Assembly: GCF_031755915.1 (NCBI RefSeq) | Contig: NC_083388.1 | Location: forward strand, 8,307,001-8,371,000 | Length of the DNA stretch: 64,000 nt | Reading direction: 5' to 3' | DNA from: Ziziphus jujuba | Lineage: Eukaryota; Streptophyta; Magnoliopsida; Rosales; Rhamnaceae | In this document: positions 16,988-32,878 of the stretch, in pieces | Numbering within the stretch: the first letter of the stretch is position 1 | How the letters are laid out: each line of letters opens with the position of its first letter | The notes under the pieces: generated by a model | Databases searched by the model: none | What the model was told of the DNA's origin: nothing | Seen by the model: only the letters and a program-made list of their open reading frames with translations | Program-made: the position numbers and the translations under genes

Positions 16988-17398
16988 AGCTCCTCATTCA
17001 AGGATTTGAAGGAAAGAAAATCAGGTATCACTTTGATATCCAGATTATTATTTGAGATAACTTTCACCTTGTAAATGGAATTTGCAATGCCAACATTTTT
17101 AACTCTTCTATGAAATCCAAATGAAAAATATCATTGAATTGAATTACTCGATGGGTAAATGAAGGAAAATTGAGATCCATGGGCTTTGTAGAAATACTGG
17201 GGCAAGGTGCAATTCTCTCCAGATACAAGCTTTACTTTGTCTTTAGTATAGCCAATGGCAGATAGAAACTCTAATGTAATCCTCTTTAGAAGCATCATAC
17301 ACAAATCACTGAATTTATGGCTTTCACAGGATTGACATGCCCAGCTCCATGACCATATTCTATTTCTGAAAGTGGATCAGTACTATCCATGGCAGAAG
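16988..17398 (-). pseudogene. Subtilase exon 10 fragment
   Basis: Isolated remnant of the last subtilase exon on the minus strand. It starts after the usual intron end (TATAG|CTTCTGCC, 17398) with [27 protein letters not shown], and runs through the fibronectin-III-like region to SFKSLNEE near 16988. The frame is shifted after VNPVKAI and again further on, and the last 40-odd codons are missing. No exons 1-8 are found beside it. It is closest to subtilase D by eye. Together with the inverted exon 9 piece at 17453 it marks a collapsed array unit. Confidence 0.8.
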
Positions 17399-17452
17399 CT
17401 ATAACCAAAAAAAATAAATTTGATATGGAATCACTAAAACAGAACATGTCCT

Positions 17453-17536
17453 GTAAAGTACAACATATTGTCTGGAACCTCGACGTCTTGTCCCCATGTT
17501 GCTGGAGCAGCTGCATATGTTAAATCATTTCATTTT
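17453..17536 (+). pseudogene. Subtilase exon 9 fragment in inverted orientation
   Basis: Plus-strand stretch reading [18 protein letters not shown] then AAAYVKSFH, the active-site Ser exon. It lies on the opposite strand from every other subtilase exon here. It is followed directly by sequence typical of the 5' spacer of the array (ATCCCAAGTCAACCAACC-like, near 17555). It is open over its 84 bases but has no neighbours to splice to. Confidence 0.82.
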
Positions 17537-17539
17537 CAT

Positions 17540-18414
17540 ATTATCTTACAAAATCCCAAGTCAACCAACCATTTTCTTTTCTGTCTAAATATAAAAGAAA
17601 AAAGAAAAAACAACCAATTTGTTTCATGGTAAGAAAACAGCTTTAACTGCAAATAGATATAAGGTGAAACCCTGACGAGGTTTCTTTTATCATTATTATT
17701 ATTAGTAGTAGTAGTAGTTGTACTAGTAGAATCTCTGTATAAATATATTGCATCTGTTATTTCTAAATTTTTTATTAGTACCCTGTTTTTTTTTTTTTTT
17801 TTTTTTGACCTTTTTGTTGAGCGCATATGGCTATGTATATCTATGCGTAGCAATGGTTTATTAGTATTACTAATTTACTATTATATGCAAATGTCATAAG
17901 ACATGCAAGCGTAAAATGAGATCACAAACCTTCTCTTTTCAGTCTTTACAACATGAACCGCAAAATGACCTTTTGGGACATCCGCTGGCTGCCATTGAAT
18001 CTTACTTGTTCAGTGTTAAGAAAAAAGGTCCGCTGAAGAAGTAATTTCTTATCAGGAACTACACAAGGCAAGCGAAAACCCGTGGTTTTGCAAGTAGATA
18101 GAGGATGGACAAGAAGAGTCAAGTGCGCTGCTAACAAAGAAAAAAGATGACAAGATAATTTTTAAACAATGAAATGTTTTCTATGCAATGCTGTGATAAC
18201 TTGAGCTGCAAGTTAAGCCAACCAAATACATAAATTTGTTATACACAGATTGGTGCCAAGAGTCTTTTGGATACATGTGAGTAAAATAATCCTCAAATCT
18301 AGTAAGCTATATATGTGTTTACAAGCTGCTGGTCAGAGAAGAAAGAAGAGGAGATTTCCAGGTTCCAAAACGACAACACTTTGCTGCCACATCAGTTGAT
18401 AAAGGGCAGAAAGG
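17540..18414. other. Spacer without recognised gene
   Basis: AT-rich; a (TAG)n run near 17702-17720 and a poly-T tract near 17787-17806. Short reading frames here show no family I recognise. Confidence 0.5.
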
Positions 18415-18490
18415 TTATTTCACAGCTTGCTTGTTTCGGATGTTGGAGCTGCTTATTTCACAGCTTGCTTGTCTCGGACGTTGGAGCTGC
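18415..18490. repeat. 38-bp tandem duplication
   Basis: Two adjacent 38-bp copies (18415-18452, 18453-18490) starting TTATTTCACAGCTTGC, differing at about two positions. They sit at the edge of the LTR-like block that follows. Confidence 0.88.
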
Positions 18491-18494
18491 TGGG

Positions 18495-18553
18495 GATTAA
18501 TTGAACGCACCGTTTTCTTGTCTCGGATAAATAGATGGGCATTTTTCTGGTCT

Positions 18554-18589
<36 letters not shown>

Positions 18590-18962
18590 TATAGAAGGAA
18601 AACGCTGAAAAAGAGAGAAAATTGCAGATCCGTGTAAGCTTTGTGCAAGAAGAATCCTTTGAGTTTTGACAGCCATTCTTTCTTGTTTTTCTTTGTATTC
18701 TCAATGTGGGTTTGAGAGAGATCTATGTGGAGATCGAAGAGTGAATGGGTGTATTGGGTTCTTGGGTTTTGGTTTTGGGAATTCTTGTGTGAATCCTTCG
18801 TTAAAGAATCTGTAACAGCTTGTAAACACTACATTTACACAGTGCAGAAAGCTCAACACCGGAGCAACGAGGACGTAGGTCGTTTTTGGCCGAACCTTGG
18901 TAAATTTTGTGTGTTCTTGTTAGTATTTTTCGTTCTGAAATTAGTTCCAGAATTCTACAACA
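18495..18962 (+). mobile_element. Probable solo LTR (Copia-like)
   Basis: LTR-like stretch with a (TA)n tract near 18560-18586. Its 3' region carries GAGGACGTAGGTC and GGCCGAACC (18868-18898), a U5 pattern common to many plant Copia LTRs. It ends near ATTCTACAACA (about 18964). No gag or pol is attached. The start is not defined. Confidence 0.45.
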
Positions 18963-18969
18963 ATACATG

Positions 18970-19689
18970 TGGTCTAAAAAGAGACATGAACTCAAGAGAG
19001 ATCATACATGGGATTTTATCTTAGAATTACCAATTTATCATTAAAATTAGAAGAAGAAATATATCTAGTATCCCACCTCCTCTGTCGGAGATCTCTTTCT
19101 CATATAATGCAAAGATTTGATGTTGCTTTCAGGACTCAGTTGTAAGCCGCCCAATTCACATTAGTGAAGCCATATAAATCAGGACATGAAACCGGTTTTA
19201 ACTGAAGCCCAAGATATATTCAGCCTTCAAGATATCTGAGGACTCATTTCCATGCCAACCAGTGAAACTTAATTGGTAGGTGCTGCAAATATTGACTCAA
19301 CTAATTAAATACGAACCTGATCTCTGGCCTTTTAATTGTAAGGTACTGGAGAGCCCTACCATTTTAATTGGGGGTGACATTGCTTCGAGAAGAAGTATAA
19401 GGACTAAATGTACAAGGAAGGAAGTACACGGGTGGGCTTTAAAATTTATCCTTAAAATTTTTAGTAACAAACTCTACATTAATTAACAAATTCAAGTCAA
19501 CATTGGAACTTAAATATAAACACAAAGGAAAATGTCCCCTTGTCAATCACGTAAAGGTACAACTTCTAATTTCTCCACGTTCAATATATAAATGCATTTT
19601 AAATTTATAATAAATGATAATTAAATATGAATGCTAATTACTTTATTATATTACTAAAAATCAAAGTTATAAAAATAAAACAAACTAGA

Positions 19690-19730
<41 letters not shown>

Positions 19731-19758
19731 TTTTCCATATTTTGAAGTAAACGAATAA
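18970..19758. other. Spacer upstream of the 3' end of subtilase D
   Basis: No gene recognised. A stretch at about 19130-19270 has higher GC and may be a further transposon remnant, which I could not identify. A (TA)n and poly-T run lie at 19700-19735. Confidence 0.4.
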
Positions 19759-22700
19759 CTAGATACTAAATAGGATCACAATAGGACTTTTTACACTATG
19801 TGTACCATCCGACCACACAATTGAAGAAGATGCCGTAGTTCCCGCTCCCAAAACTTGATCTCCTTTAACAGTCACATTGAAAGTCTTCTCCTCATTCAAG
19901 GATTTGAAGGAAAGAACTTCAGGTACCACTTTGACATCAAGAATGTTATTGTTTGAGATAACTTTCACCCTGTAAGTGGAGTTTGCAATGCCAACATTTT
20001 TAACTCTTCTATGAAAATCAATTGTAAATGACCCATTAGATTGAATCACTTGATGGGACAATGAAGGATAATTAAGATCCTTGGGCTGAGGAGAAACTTT
20101 GGGGCAAGTGCTATTCTCTCCGGATACAAGCTTTATTTTCTCTTTAGTATAGCCAATGCCACATAGAAAATTTATGTAATCCTCTTCAAAACTTTCGTAC
20201 ACAAGTCCAGGATCAATGGCTTCCACAGGATTAATATGTCCAGCTCCAAAACCATATTCATTTTGGTTGAGTGATTCAATGATGTCCATGGCCGAAGCTA
20301 TAACCCAAAAAAAAAAAAAAAAAAAAAAAAAAGTTATATGGAATTGTATATTATTTATAAGTGGACTAGTTAAGTCAATTTGAATATAAACTTAACAAAC
20401 TCTAGTATAAATGTGAATAAGTAACACATTCTAACATGAATCATGTAATTTAAATGTTTATAACAAGGGTTATATGGATGAGGAAAGAAAAAAAAAAATA
20501 TATATATATATATATATTTGTATATACCAGTTGTCATAAGAGATGATTTCAAGGCTGAAGGAGACCAATCAGGGTGAAATGATTTAACATATGCAGCTGC
20601 TCCAGCAACATGTGGGCAAGCCATGGAGGTTCCGGACACTATACTGTAATTTACCCTCCTTGCGTCGTAAGAATAGGATGAAGGTGAAACTAGAGGTGAA
20701 TATGCAGCTAAAATATCAACGCCCGGGGCTGTTATATCTGGCTGCCACATATTTCAGCATAACATAAGCATAGTGCCATGAAAGTTAAAAATGCATCTAT
20801 GAATAATGGTAAAGAATTAGAGAAATTGATTCTTGAAAAGAACATGTATACTTTCAAAATATCCGGCGTAAGGAGATTTGACCCCCTTGAAGAGAATGAA
20901 GCAACTCTAGGAGCAGTAGAATCTTTTATCACTTCACTTTTCAATATTAATCCATGAGGGTTTCTATGAAACAAGGAGAAAAAAAAAAATTTAGAATCAA
21001 ATTTGAAGAAAAATAAAAAAAGACAATTAATTAACATATATATGAATCTAGATTTGGGTATTGACATAGTATTCATACTCTGTGGAATTGAAGTAGGATT
21101 TGACAACATCATAGTCTTCGACCCTTAAACCGGAAGAAGGAACTGGGTCTACAAAAGGAGTATCAGGTGACACAACTTTTTTATTTATTATACCAACTCC
21201 GTGATTAAAACTATCCGTCTCAAACAGGAAATCACATAACAAAATCTTTCCCTTCACCGCAGTGTCATTTATGCATATACAAGCACTGTAATATGCAACA
21301 AAACAGTCAGAAAGCTTATCTTCTTGGAAAATTATTTGCTTTTATGTATAATCTCACCCAAGCTAATTAGAAGATAGTTAATACCTGGCATCCTCTGCAG
21401 CGCAGAAATTGTTGGCCGCAGCTTTTCCATATATTAGAGGAAAGCTTGTTCCATTCAATGTGAAAGAGTTCACTGTATTTCCCTGTTTATTCAAAACCAT
21501 AAACATAGGAAATGCAATGTGTAAAGTGGTAGATCTCATATTAACAAACACATAAAAGATGATCTGGTACCAAAGACAAATAACAACATTTTGAAAATGT
21601 ATATTTATGCATATATATAGTCATTCTCTTATCTAAAGAATATTTTGTACAGGAATGTCCGGAAAACATCCCATTAGAATTTGTATGATGCTTGCACAAA
21701 AATTACACATCACGCAAATTTTTTTTTTTTTTTAATGTTCAAACATCACATCGGATGTGATGTAACGTTTTTCATATATGCTAACATAGTAGAATAAATG
21801 CAGAAAGGAGAAGACACATACAACTAGAGTTTTTCCATTGCCAAGAACAACTTTGGATATAATCTGTCTATCTGTGCTGCTTGCTGCTACTGTCATCATC
21901 CATGGAGCTAGACTTTTTATACTCGCAACGGTGGGACCCCCATTACCAGCAGAATTTATAGTCAGTACCCCTTTTTTCAATCCATGGAAAGCACCAATTG
22001 CTATAGGATCTTCATCGTAATGCAATAGACTATTAAACCCAAGCGAGATTGAGATGATGTCAACTCCATCAGCAATAGCATCATCAAAAGCAGCCAAGAT
22101 ACTTGACGAAGGGCAATCTACTGCACTACAGACTTTATAAACTGCAAGTCTTGCAGAGGGAACTCCTCCTTTTGCAGTGCCTTCTGCTATTCCAAAGAAA
22201 CTGATACCATTTACATGGTTCCCAGCTGCTGTCGAGGCTGTGTGTGATCCATGTCCATCTATATCCCTTGCAGTTTCATTTACTGCATAATTCCGAGCTC
22301 CAATGATCTTTCTGTAAATATATGTATATATATATATATGTGGATAAAGTTTTTCATATGATTGATAAAAACTTCAATGTAAAAAATTTATGAGGATTGG
22401 TGTCGCTGAAATGGTATGGAAATGTGGGAGAAAGTCTTACTTGTTGCATTTGAAATCGCTGCCACCTTTGCAGGCTCCTTTCCACTTCTTTGGAGGAGGA
22501 CCAAAACCTTCATCACTGAAACTATGTGATTCAGGCCAAACTCCAGTGTCAAGAACACCCATTATAATATCACTTTCGATGGTCAGATTTCTTTTAGTTA
22601 TCTCGTTAAGACCTATGAAGTCCCATGATCTTGTTGTGTGAAGTTGATAATTTCTGTTAGGGAATACAGAAATTACTCCCTTCATCTCTGCAAATCAGAG

Positions 22701-23420
22701 TTTAAATTTTTAGCTGTGTATCTGTTCGTTCTTTAAAATTAATGCCACAGGGAGATCTGGAGGGAAGCACATATATACCAGCAATCTTTTGTTTTTCAGT
22801 ATCAGTAAGTTTGGCTGCAAAGCCATTGAAACTTCTTTTGTAGCTTCTGACCAACGACTTTTCTATGTTACTGCATATTTGTCAAATAATGTTGTTCCAG
22901 TTAGCAGGATAAAGATGGAAAATGGGGCCCAAAAAAAAAAAAAAAATCAAAATCTTTATAAAATTTTCTACTCAGTGCCTAACCCGGATACAAATGCTAA
23001 CAGGCATCGATTAGTACTAATAAGCGATCAAGAGCAGCATATGCTGTGCGATGATACCTAATAGATAAAAATTATATATATGCATATATATAACCTTATA
23101 GATTAAGTATTACCTGCCTTGAAGCACTCCTTGTAATAGACTGATATGATTAGCTGTTGGTGAGTATAAGCCATCCTCTGGAAGTGATCCCATGTACACA
23201 ATATATTCCTGCATCATCATCATCATCATAACATTCATAGTTTAGCATATAACAACCTCTTAATGGCTATTCAAGCAGTGAAAAAACTTAAGTATTGCAT
23301 CAAAGGAAATATTGCCTTTCTATCATCATTTTCAATGGCCGTGCACTTTGATAAGCTCAAGGAGAGCATGAAAATGGAGATTAACAAATGAAAAAACATA
23401 ATAGCTCCAGGATTTGCCAT
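19759..23420 (-). CDS. Subtilase D, secreted subtilisin-like protease (intact)
   Basis: Ten exons, 23316-23420, 23114-23208, 22779-22870, 22441-22687, 21822-22311, 21385-21482, 21079-21285, 20852-20963, 20528-20741 and 19759-20297, total 2199 bases, a 732-residue protein. The signal peptide is [19 protein letters not shown]. The I9 propeptide ([12 protein letters not shown]) is followed by the Asp ([10 protein letters not shown]), His (GHGSHTAS), Asn (SAGNGG) and Ser ([12 protein letters not shown]) motifs, a PA insert and the C-terminal domain ending PIVILFSI. Exon 3 is 3 bases shorter than in its paralogs because its acceptor moved to the next AG; the frame is kept. The conserved SSRGPN reads SSRGSN. 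Intron 1 uses GC-AG. An upstream in-frame ATG at 23462 would lengthen the N-terminus; 23420 suits the TATA position better. D is the most divergent intact copy by eye. Confidence 0.9.
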
Positions 23421-23451
23421 TGTTTGATGAACACTGAGAAGGGTGATAAGC

Positions 23452-23459
23452 ATTTTATA
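23452..23459 (-). promoter_or_regulatory. TATA box of subtilase D
   Basis: TATAAAAT on the minus strand, about 33-40 bases before the ATG at 23420, closer than in the other copies. A start further downstream, or a very short leader, would fit. Confidence 0.5.
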
Positions 23460-23469
23460 CAATGAATCA

Positions 23470-24397
23470 GTTAGACAAAAATGTTTTAATTAGTATCATT
23501 AAATGTATATGTTTCTCATATATTTATTTCCATACATGTTTCATGCATCTTTGGAATTAATTGGTAATTACGAGTAATAGGGGATTTATTTTCATAAAAG
23601 GTTTTATAATTTGATGGAAATCTATATGTTTTTATACTTATCTGGACTACAAATCATGAGGGATAAGAATATCTTTAGTAATTAAAAAAAAAAAAAGGGG
23701 AAGGTTTTGATAATACATGAATGCAATATTTATTCCTTCCTTTCCAAATGAACCAACTCTAATATTAGAATAAATTGAGGATCAAACCAAAAAAACACTA
23801 TTCCAAGGTGGATTTAAAGATTTCAATGCTCATGCAAAATTGTTCCCTTATATAGTTTCTTTTCCCTTCTTGTTGAGTGCCTATGGTATGTGTTGTTAGG
23901 ATTTTATCTCTGTCATTTTTGTAATAAATTCACTTATTTACAAGGGTTTCATCTCTGCTCATATACAGTTTCTATTTTGCCTAGTACTCTTTGTTTTCAT
24001 GAAGGACTCTATATTACACAGATAAGTTGCTCAAGGAGTTAGTTCCAATAAAGATGATTGTCAAGTATTAAGCAAGTTTAAAACTGTAATCCAAAAAAAA
24101 AAAAAAAAAAGAGTGGCCAGTTTAAACTTTAAAACTGAATGATTTTTTTTTTTTCTTGAAAAAAGGATCTTTTATTTGAACATTTGAGAACTGCATATAA
24201 TTCAAAATATGTGTTATGTGTAAAATCAATAACTATATGTAACTTTGACAGTTAAGAAAAATAAACGTTGTTGGATTCTTACAAACCAAAAATAATAATA
24301 AGTGAAATAAATAAATAGAAGAAAAGGCAAAAACACATCACGATTCTGCTTTCCATTTGGTTATGAAGTTCATCAGCTAATTAACAATGTTATTAGC
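23470..24397. other. Spacer between subtilases D and E
   Basis: AT-rich, several poly-A/T runs (23682-23696, 24091-24109, 24143-24155). No gene seen. Confidence 0.55.
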
Positions 24398-26278
24398 TTA
24401 ATTAAAAATAACAATAGGACTTTTGACACTATGAGTACCATCAGACCAGATAATTGATGAAGCGAGAATAGTTCCATTTGCCATAGTTCATCTAACAGTC
24501 ACATTAAAAGTCTTCTCCTCATTCAGGGATTTGAAGGAAAGAAATTCAGGCGCTACTTTAATATCAAGTTTTGAATTTCTGATAACTTTGGCTTTGTAAG
24601 TAGAGGGTGCAAGGCCAACATTCTTCACTCTTCTCTAAAAATCCACAGTAAAAGAACCAATTTTACCCTCATGGGAAAATGAAGGATAATTGAGATCCTT
24701 TGGCTCATTAGAAACTTTGGGGCAAGTGCTATTAGAATCTCCAATTATAGACCTAATACTGTCTTGAGTATATCCAATGCCACATAGAAACTTTATGTAA
24801 TCTTCTTGAGAATTTTCATACACAAGTCCAGGATCTATGGCTTCTACAAGATTAACATGCCTTGCTCCATAACCAAATTTGCTGTCGGAACTTTGAGTAT
24901 TGTTCATCACCCAAGCTATATCCAACAAAACAAAAATTTCAATTTTAACAAATTCTAACATGTTGATTAAATAGTTGTGTGGATGAGAAAATATACCAGT
25001 AGTCATAAGAGATGATTTTATGGCAGAAGGAGACCAATTGTGGTGAAATGGTTTAACGTATGCAGCTACTCCAGCAACATGGGGGCCAAGACATGGAGGT
25101 TCTAGGTAATATATTGTACTTTAACATCCTCAGGTCAGCATAGGCCTATGAAGGTGAAACTTTAGGTGAATATGCAGCCAAGATATCTATCCCTGGGGTT
25201 GTTATATTTGGCTGCAGAACTCTTAAGTATAACATAAGCAAATTTGCCATGAAATGAACAATCATTCTACAAATGAAAGATCATAGATTCTCTAAAAAAA
25301 CATATATACCTTCAAAATATCAGGGGTAATGCCATTTGGCCCCCGTGAAGAGAATGAATCAACTCTAGAAGCAGTAGAATCTATTAGGACTTCGCTTTGC
25401 AATAATTTTCCTTGAGGGTTTATATAAAAGAAGGAAAAAAAAAATGCAAACTTGAACACCATTTGATAAACAATCACAATTACCAACTTATATTTCAACC
25501 TAAATATGGGAATGGGGAATAGATAATAGTACTCATACCTTGTGGAATTGTAGTAGATCCAAACAGTGGTATAGTCTTCAAGGCTTAAACCTAATGAAGG
25601 ATATGGTTCAACAAAAGGAGCATCAAGCGCACCTGATTTTGAATATGTTGCACAAGTCACATTAGCTATGCTTGTAACTGGTAATTCATCACATAACAAA
25701 ATCTTTCCCTTGACCAAAGTTGAGTTCAAGAAGCTTCGGAGACAGGACCTGAAATCCTACAAATAGTCAGAAGTTTATCTTCTTCAATTGTTAATGCTGT
25801 GATTAAATCGTTTATTTATTATCTATTTATTTTTTTAAGGCTAATTTGAATACGCTATTACCTAGCATTATCTCCAAATCCAATGCAGAGATTATTCAGA
25901 GGTTTTTTTCCATACATTAGAGGAAAGCTTGACTTATTCAAGGTGAAATTGTTAACTGTATATCCCTGTATATCACATAATATGTTGTCATATTTTTGGT
26001 GATTATGATTACTCAGGACAAAACATAACAAATACATTAGTAGAGATGGAAGTAATTGCCAGGTAAGTGAGACATACGGGCAGAGTCTTTCCATTGCCTA
26101 GAACAACTTTGTTTATGATTCATCTATCTATGCTGCTTGATGCTACTGACATCATCCATGGCGCTACACTTGATATAAACCCATGAAAGGGACCAAAATT
26201 GCCAGCAGAGTTTACAGTCAGGACCCCTTTCTTCAATCCATGAAAAGCACCAATTGCTATAGAGCATCGTTATAATCG
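24398..26278 (-). pseudogene. Subtilase E, 3' part only, many lesions
   Basis: Remnants of exons 5-10: 26078-26278 (partial), 25862-25965, 25539-25748, 25310-25420, 24997-25211 and 24398-24915. Clear defects: CAG to TAG in exon 10 (DF* in place of FQRRV, about 24637), a second stop later in exon 10 near 24490, a frameshift next to the catalytic Ser motif in exon 9 (TSMSWPP) with the preceding Gly changed to Arg, and loss of the AG acceptor of exon 8 near 25420. Exons 1-4 are gone; exon 5 is cut at 26278 by Copia sequence. Beyond the Copia piece, at 27240, typical array 5' spacer resumes, so the missing exons were lost between these points. Confidence 0.87.
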
Positions 26279-27230
26279 GTGGTTGCACTCTCAAGTACTG
26301 AAGTCGAATATATGGCGACCACAGAAGCAACAAGGGAGGCATTATGGTTAAAATGATTGGTAAATGAGCTTGGTGTTTCCCAAAACCAAGTCATTGTGCA
26401 TTGTGACAACTAAAATGCAATCTTTTTGGCAAAGAATCAAGCATTCTCGGACGATACAAAGCATATCAAGAAGAAATACCACTTTGTTCGAGAATTGATC
26501 GACAAATGTGAAGTGGATTTGGTGAAGATTGGGGGTGAAAAGAATCCGGCAGATATGTTGACCAAGATAGTGCCAACGGAGAAGCTTAGGCTCTGTATGA
26601 GTCTAAGCAATGTGCAAAGCAAGTGATGAGGATGTGTGTGCAAGCAAGGAGTGATGGGAAGTGATTTGAAGAGTTTGTGAATTTAGAGTCAAAGTGAAGA
26701 AATATTGTTTTTTGTGACTCTAAATTAATGGTGAACATGAGGAGTTGATGGGATGGTGTTTGGTGATGAAGTGAAGAGGAAGGAAGCCAAAAAAAAGAAA
26801 AAAAAAAAAACGTTACTTTTTTTTACGAAATTACTGTTTCACACTTCTTTAATGATATGTTAGCTTAGGACTTGATGCCAAACAAAAAAGAGAGGGTTTT
26901 CTACCTGGTTTTAGAGAGAGAAAGTGGGTTTTTCAAAATCCCATCAATGGTGCCATGCTCTTGGTGATTAAGCTTGTAATCTCTTCAAGTTAATAAGAAT
27001 CATCATCTCCTTACTTACCCGTGGATATAGATCATCTTGATCGAACCATGTAAAAACTTTTGTGTGTTTTTCTCTTTCTCTCTCCTCGTATATTTATGTG
27101 CTTGTCTTTTTCTCTCTAGATTTTTCATTGGGTTTTCTTGTGGAATCATCTATTGCATCTATATTTGCTTGATTGTGAACTAGTTGTGGATTGTTTGCTA
27201 CTTGTGGGTATATATTGCTTGTTATACACA
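26278..27230 (+). mobile_element. Copia 3' fragment (RNase H end plus LTR)
   Basis: Plus-strand remnant of a Copia element different from those at 1 and 56168. It begins in the RNase H region (VVALSSTEVEYMA) at 26278 and continues with KHIKKKYHFVRELI and NPADMLTK to a stop at 26624-26626. Two in-frame stops precede the 66-codon open part (26426-26623). A probable 3' LTR follows (about 26650-27230), ending in ATACACA. Everything upstream of RNase H is missing; the 5' end is fused directly to subtilase exon 5. Confidence 0.78.
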
Positions 27231-27427
27231 GGTTAAATCTCTACAATATATATATTACTCTTGGTTTACTAAACTAGCTGTTTGATTTTCATATATGCTA
27301 ACAGTATCCTAAGTCAACCAATTTGTTCCAAATAAGGAAACATGTTTAAATTCATAATATTAAAAAATAATTATAATAAAAAAAACTTCATAATAATGGG
27401 CTGCTATCTTATTTTTTTAGGAAAAAT

Positions 27428-27600
27428 AATATTTCTCATCAGTGGTGACTGTCACCACCTTACATACAGTGAGCCCATGTATATATATCAGTAACAATAA
27501 TTTATATGGCAGTGGATCTCATATATATATAAAAGCCATATATACATAGATCCACTGATATGTAGGATAGTGACAATTACCATTGATGACATATAGTGAT
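27428..27600. mobile_element. Fold-back MITE-like element
   Basis: Outer arms 27435-27466 and 27559-27590 are imperfect reverse complements (CTCATCAGTGGTGACTGTC against GTCATCAATGGTAATTGTC). Inner arms AGTGGATCT (27511-27519) and AGATCCACT (27548-27556) are perfect. The whole block could fold into one hairpin. There is no coding capacity and no clear target duplication. Confidence 0.55.
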
Positions 27601-28986
27601 ACTCTTTTTTCAGTAGTTATTTGTTACCGTTAGTAATCACCACTAAGTAAGATCTAAGCGAAGGTGTTAATTATTAAATTGAAGCATTTAAAGCGCCTTT
27701 TGACTTTATTGTACAAAAATCTATATGAAAATTTAAATCCATAACAAAAGCCTGTTAACAATTGACACATCAATGGGAGTTTTATCAAAGTCAATTACCA
27801 ATAGTGACAGATAGTAAATTTTTTTTTTTTAAATAAAGGAAAAGCATATGGACGATTTTCATTATTTTAACTCCCCGGACACTATTACAATCAAATTATG
27901 ATTGATTCTTCTTTTCTTTTTCCATTCTATTGAGAATTGTTATTAACAAATTGATAGTAGAAGGAATATGTTGCATAATGACCTTTGGTGACAACTCAAT
28001 AGAAAATACTTTTATTGCTAAAGTTTCGTAATGGCAACAATAAATTTTCAGTGGCAATCAAATTGCCACTAAATGTATTTATCTTGTAATGATGGTTACT
28101 TGTGGTTCCAATTGAAATATTGTTGAAATTAAAGAATAATCAATAGAATAAAAATGTCAAAAAAAAAAAAAAGATTTCTTTTAAGAAAAAAGAAAAAAGA
28201 AAAAAAAAAAAAGCAGTCAAAGGAGAATCTAAGTAATTTTGACTTGAAGTGGGGTATGTATAGCGTACATTAAAAGTAGTGTTCTAAAACGAGTGAAAAG
28301 GCGGGGTCTAAGCAAGCTTAGGCGTGAGACATGGAGAAAAGCCTCACATATAAGAACGGTGTGGGAAAAGACGGTTAATGGTGCATGCCCATTAAAATAT
28401 GGACCTCTGCGTCAAAAAGTGCTTACCTTTTTTTAAAATATATATATATATATATATATATATTATTTTTCTTCTTAAAATTAAGGAATAACTTAATAAG
28501 AAATTAGACACTCACACATTTAACAACACAAGAAGAGCCTTAATGCTAAAGTTGAAACAAAGAAGGATAGCGAAAATGATTTTGTATCCAAACATACAGA
28601 AGATGAGTTAGATAAAAATGAGAATGAATTGGAATCTCAATTGTAGTAATAGTATATATCATTTAAAGATTAAATTTTTGTTTAATGAATCTATTATGAT
28701 TATTAGTTGTTTTGTAACTTATTTTAATTGAAAATACTTGGGTAATATAAACTTATATAGATTTTAACTTAATTTCAAAGTTGAAATTATAATAAAAATA
28801 GAGAACATCTTATCACACCTAGTTCTGTATGGCTTGAAGCCTACTTCACCTCTTTACACCTTTAAGAACCTTGAGTAAAATTATATCTATTACTATTATA
28901 AATACTATGTTATATATTAAGTAATGTATGTATATGTAAGAAAAAATATATATATATATATATATTTAGTATAACTTAGAATCCTA

Positions 28987-29017
<31 letters not shown>

Positions 29018-29506
29018 TCAAAAATAGACGTGATTTTCTTTCTTTTCTTTTCCTTTATGGTTTAAAAACAATTTTCTATTTTTAGCCATGTTGTCATTAT
29101 ACCCCATCAAACTAACTGTTCAAATTGACTTGTGACATACTTTTATTAGTACTAAATTTAGTGACTTAAAGTTTTTTTCTTTTTCTTTTTTTTTTTTAAA
29201 AAAAAAACAGAGCTTAGCTTTGTTAATAAAAAAAATCTGTTATATTTAATTGACACTGAAGTATTTAGGAAGTTTAAAACTAAATTGATTTTCTTTTCTT
29301 GGAAAATGGATCTTTGTGATTTGAACATGTGAAAACTGCAAATTGGTAAAAAAAATAATGTGGTCTCTATTAAACTTCTTTAAGGTTTTTGATAACGTAT
29401 ACAAATGCAACTTAGAGAGTAAATAAACATACGCATTATTGCATGCTTACAACATTATTGGATGCTTAGAAACCAAAAGAAAAATACATATAACAATGGT
29501 ATGAGC
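27600..29506. other. Spacer with transposon remnants, upstream of subtilase F 3' end
   Basis: No gene seen. Around 27960-28100 there are TAGTGACA/TGGCAACAAT-type motifs like those of non-autonomous DNA elements. At 28265-28440 a GC-richer patch (GGCGGGGTCTAAGCAAGC) may be another MITE, its possible mate lying near 28830-28860. (TA)n tracts occur at 28440-28463, 28945-28965 and 28996-29017. Confidence 0.4.
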
Positions 29507-32818
<3,312 letters not shown>

Positions 32819-32871
32819 TTTTAATTTTTACCAATACTTTGTCGAATTTCTTGATGATGAAGATATAGAGA

Positions 32872-32878
32872 ATTTATA
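32872..32878 (-). promoter_or_regulatory. TATA box of subtilase F
   Basis: TATAAAT on the minus strand about 55 bases before the ATG at 32818. Confidence 0.6.

Noticed and set aside
17946..18137. 63-codon minus-strand frame
   Set aside because: No recognised motif or splice partners; its length is expected by chance.
18725..19024. 99-codon plus-strand frame
   Set aside because: It lies in the probable solo LTR and has no recognised domain.
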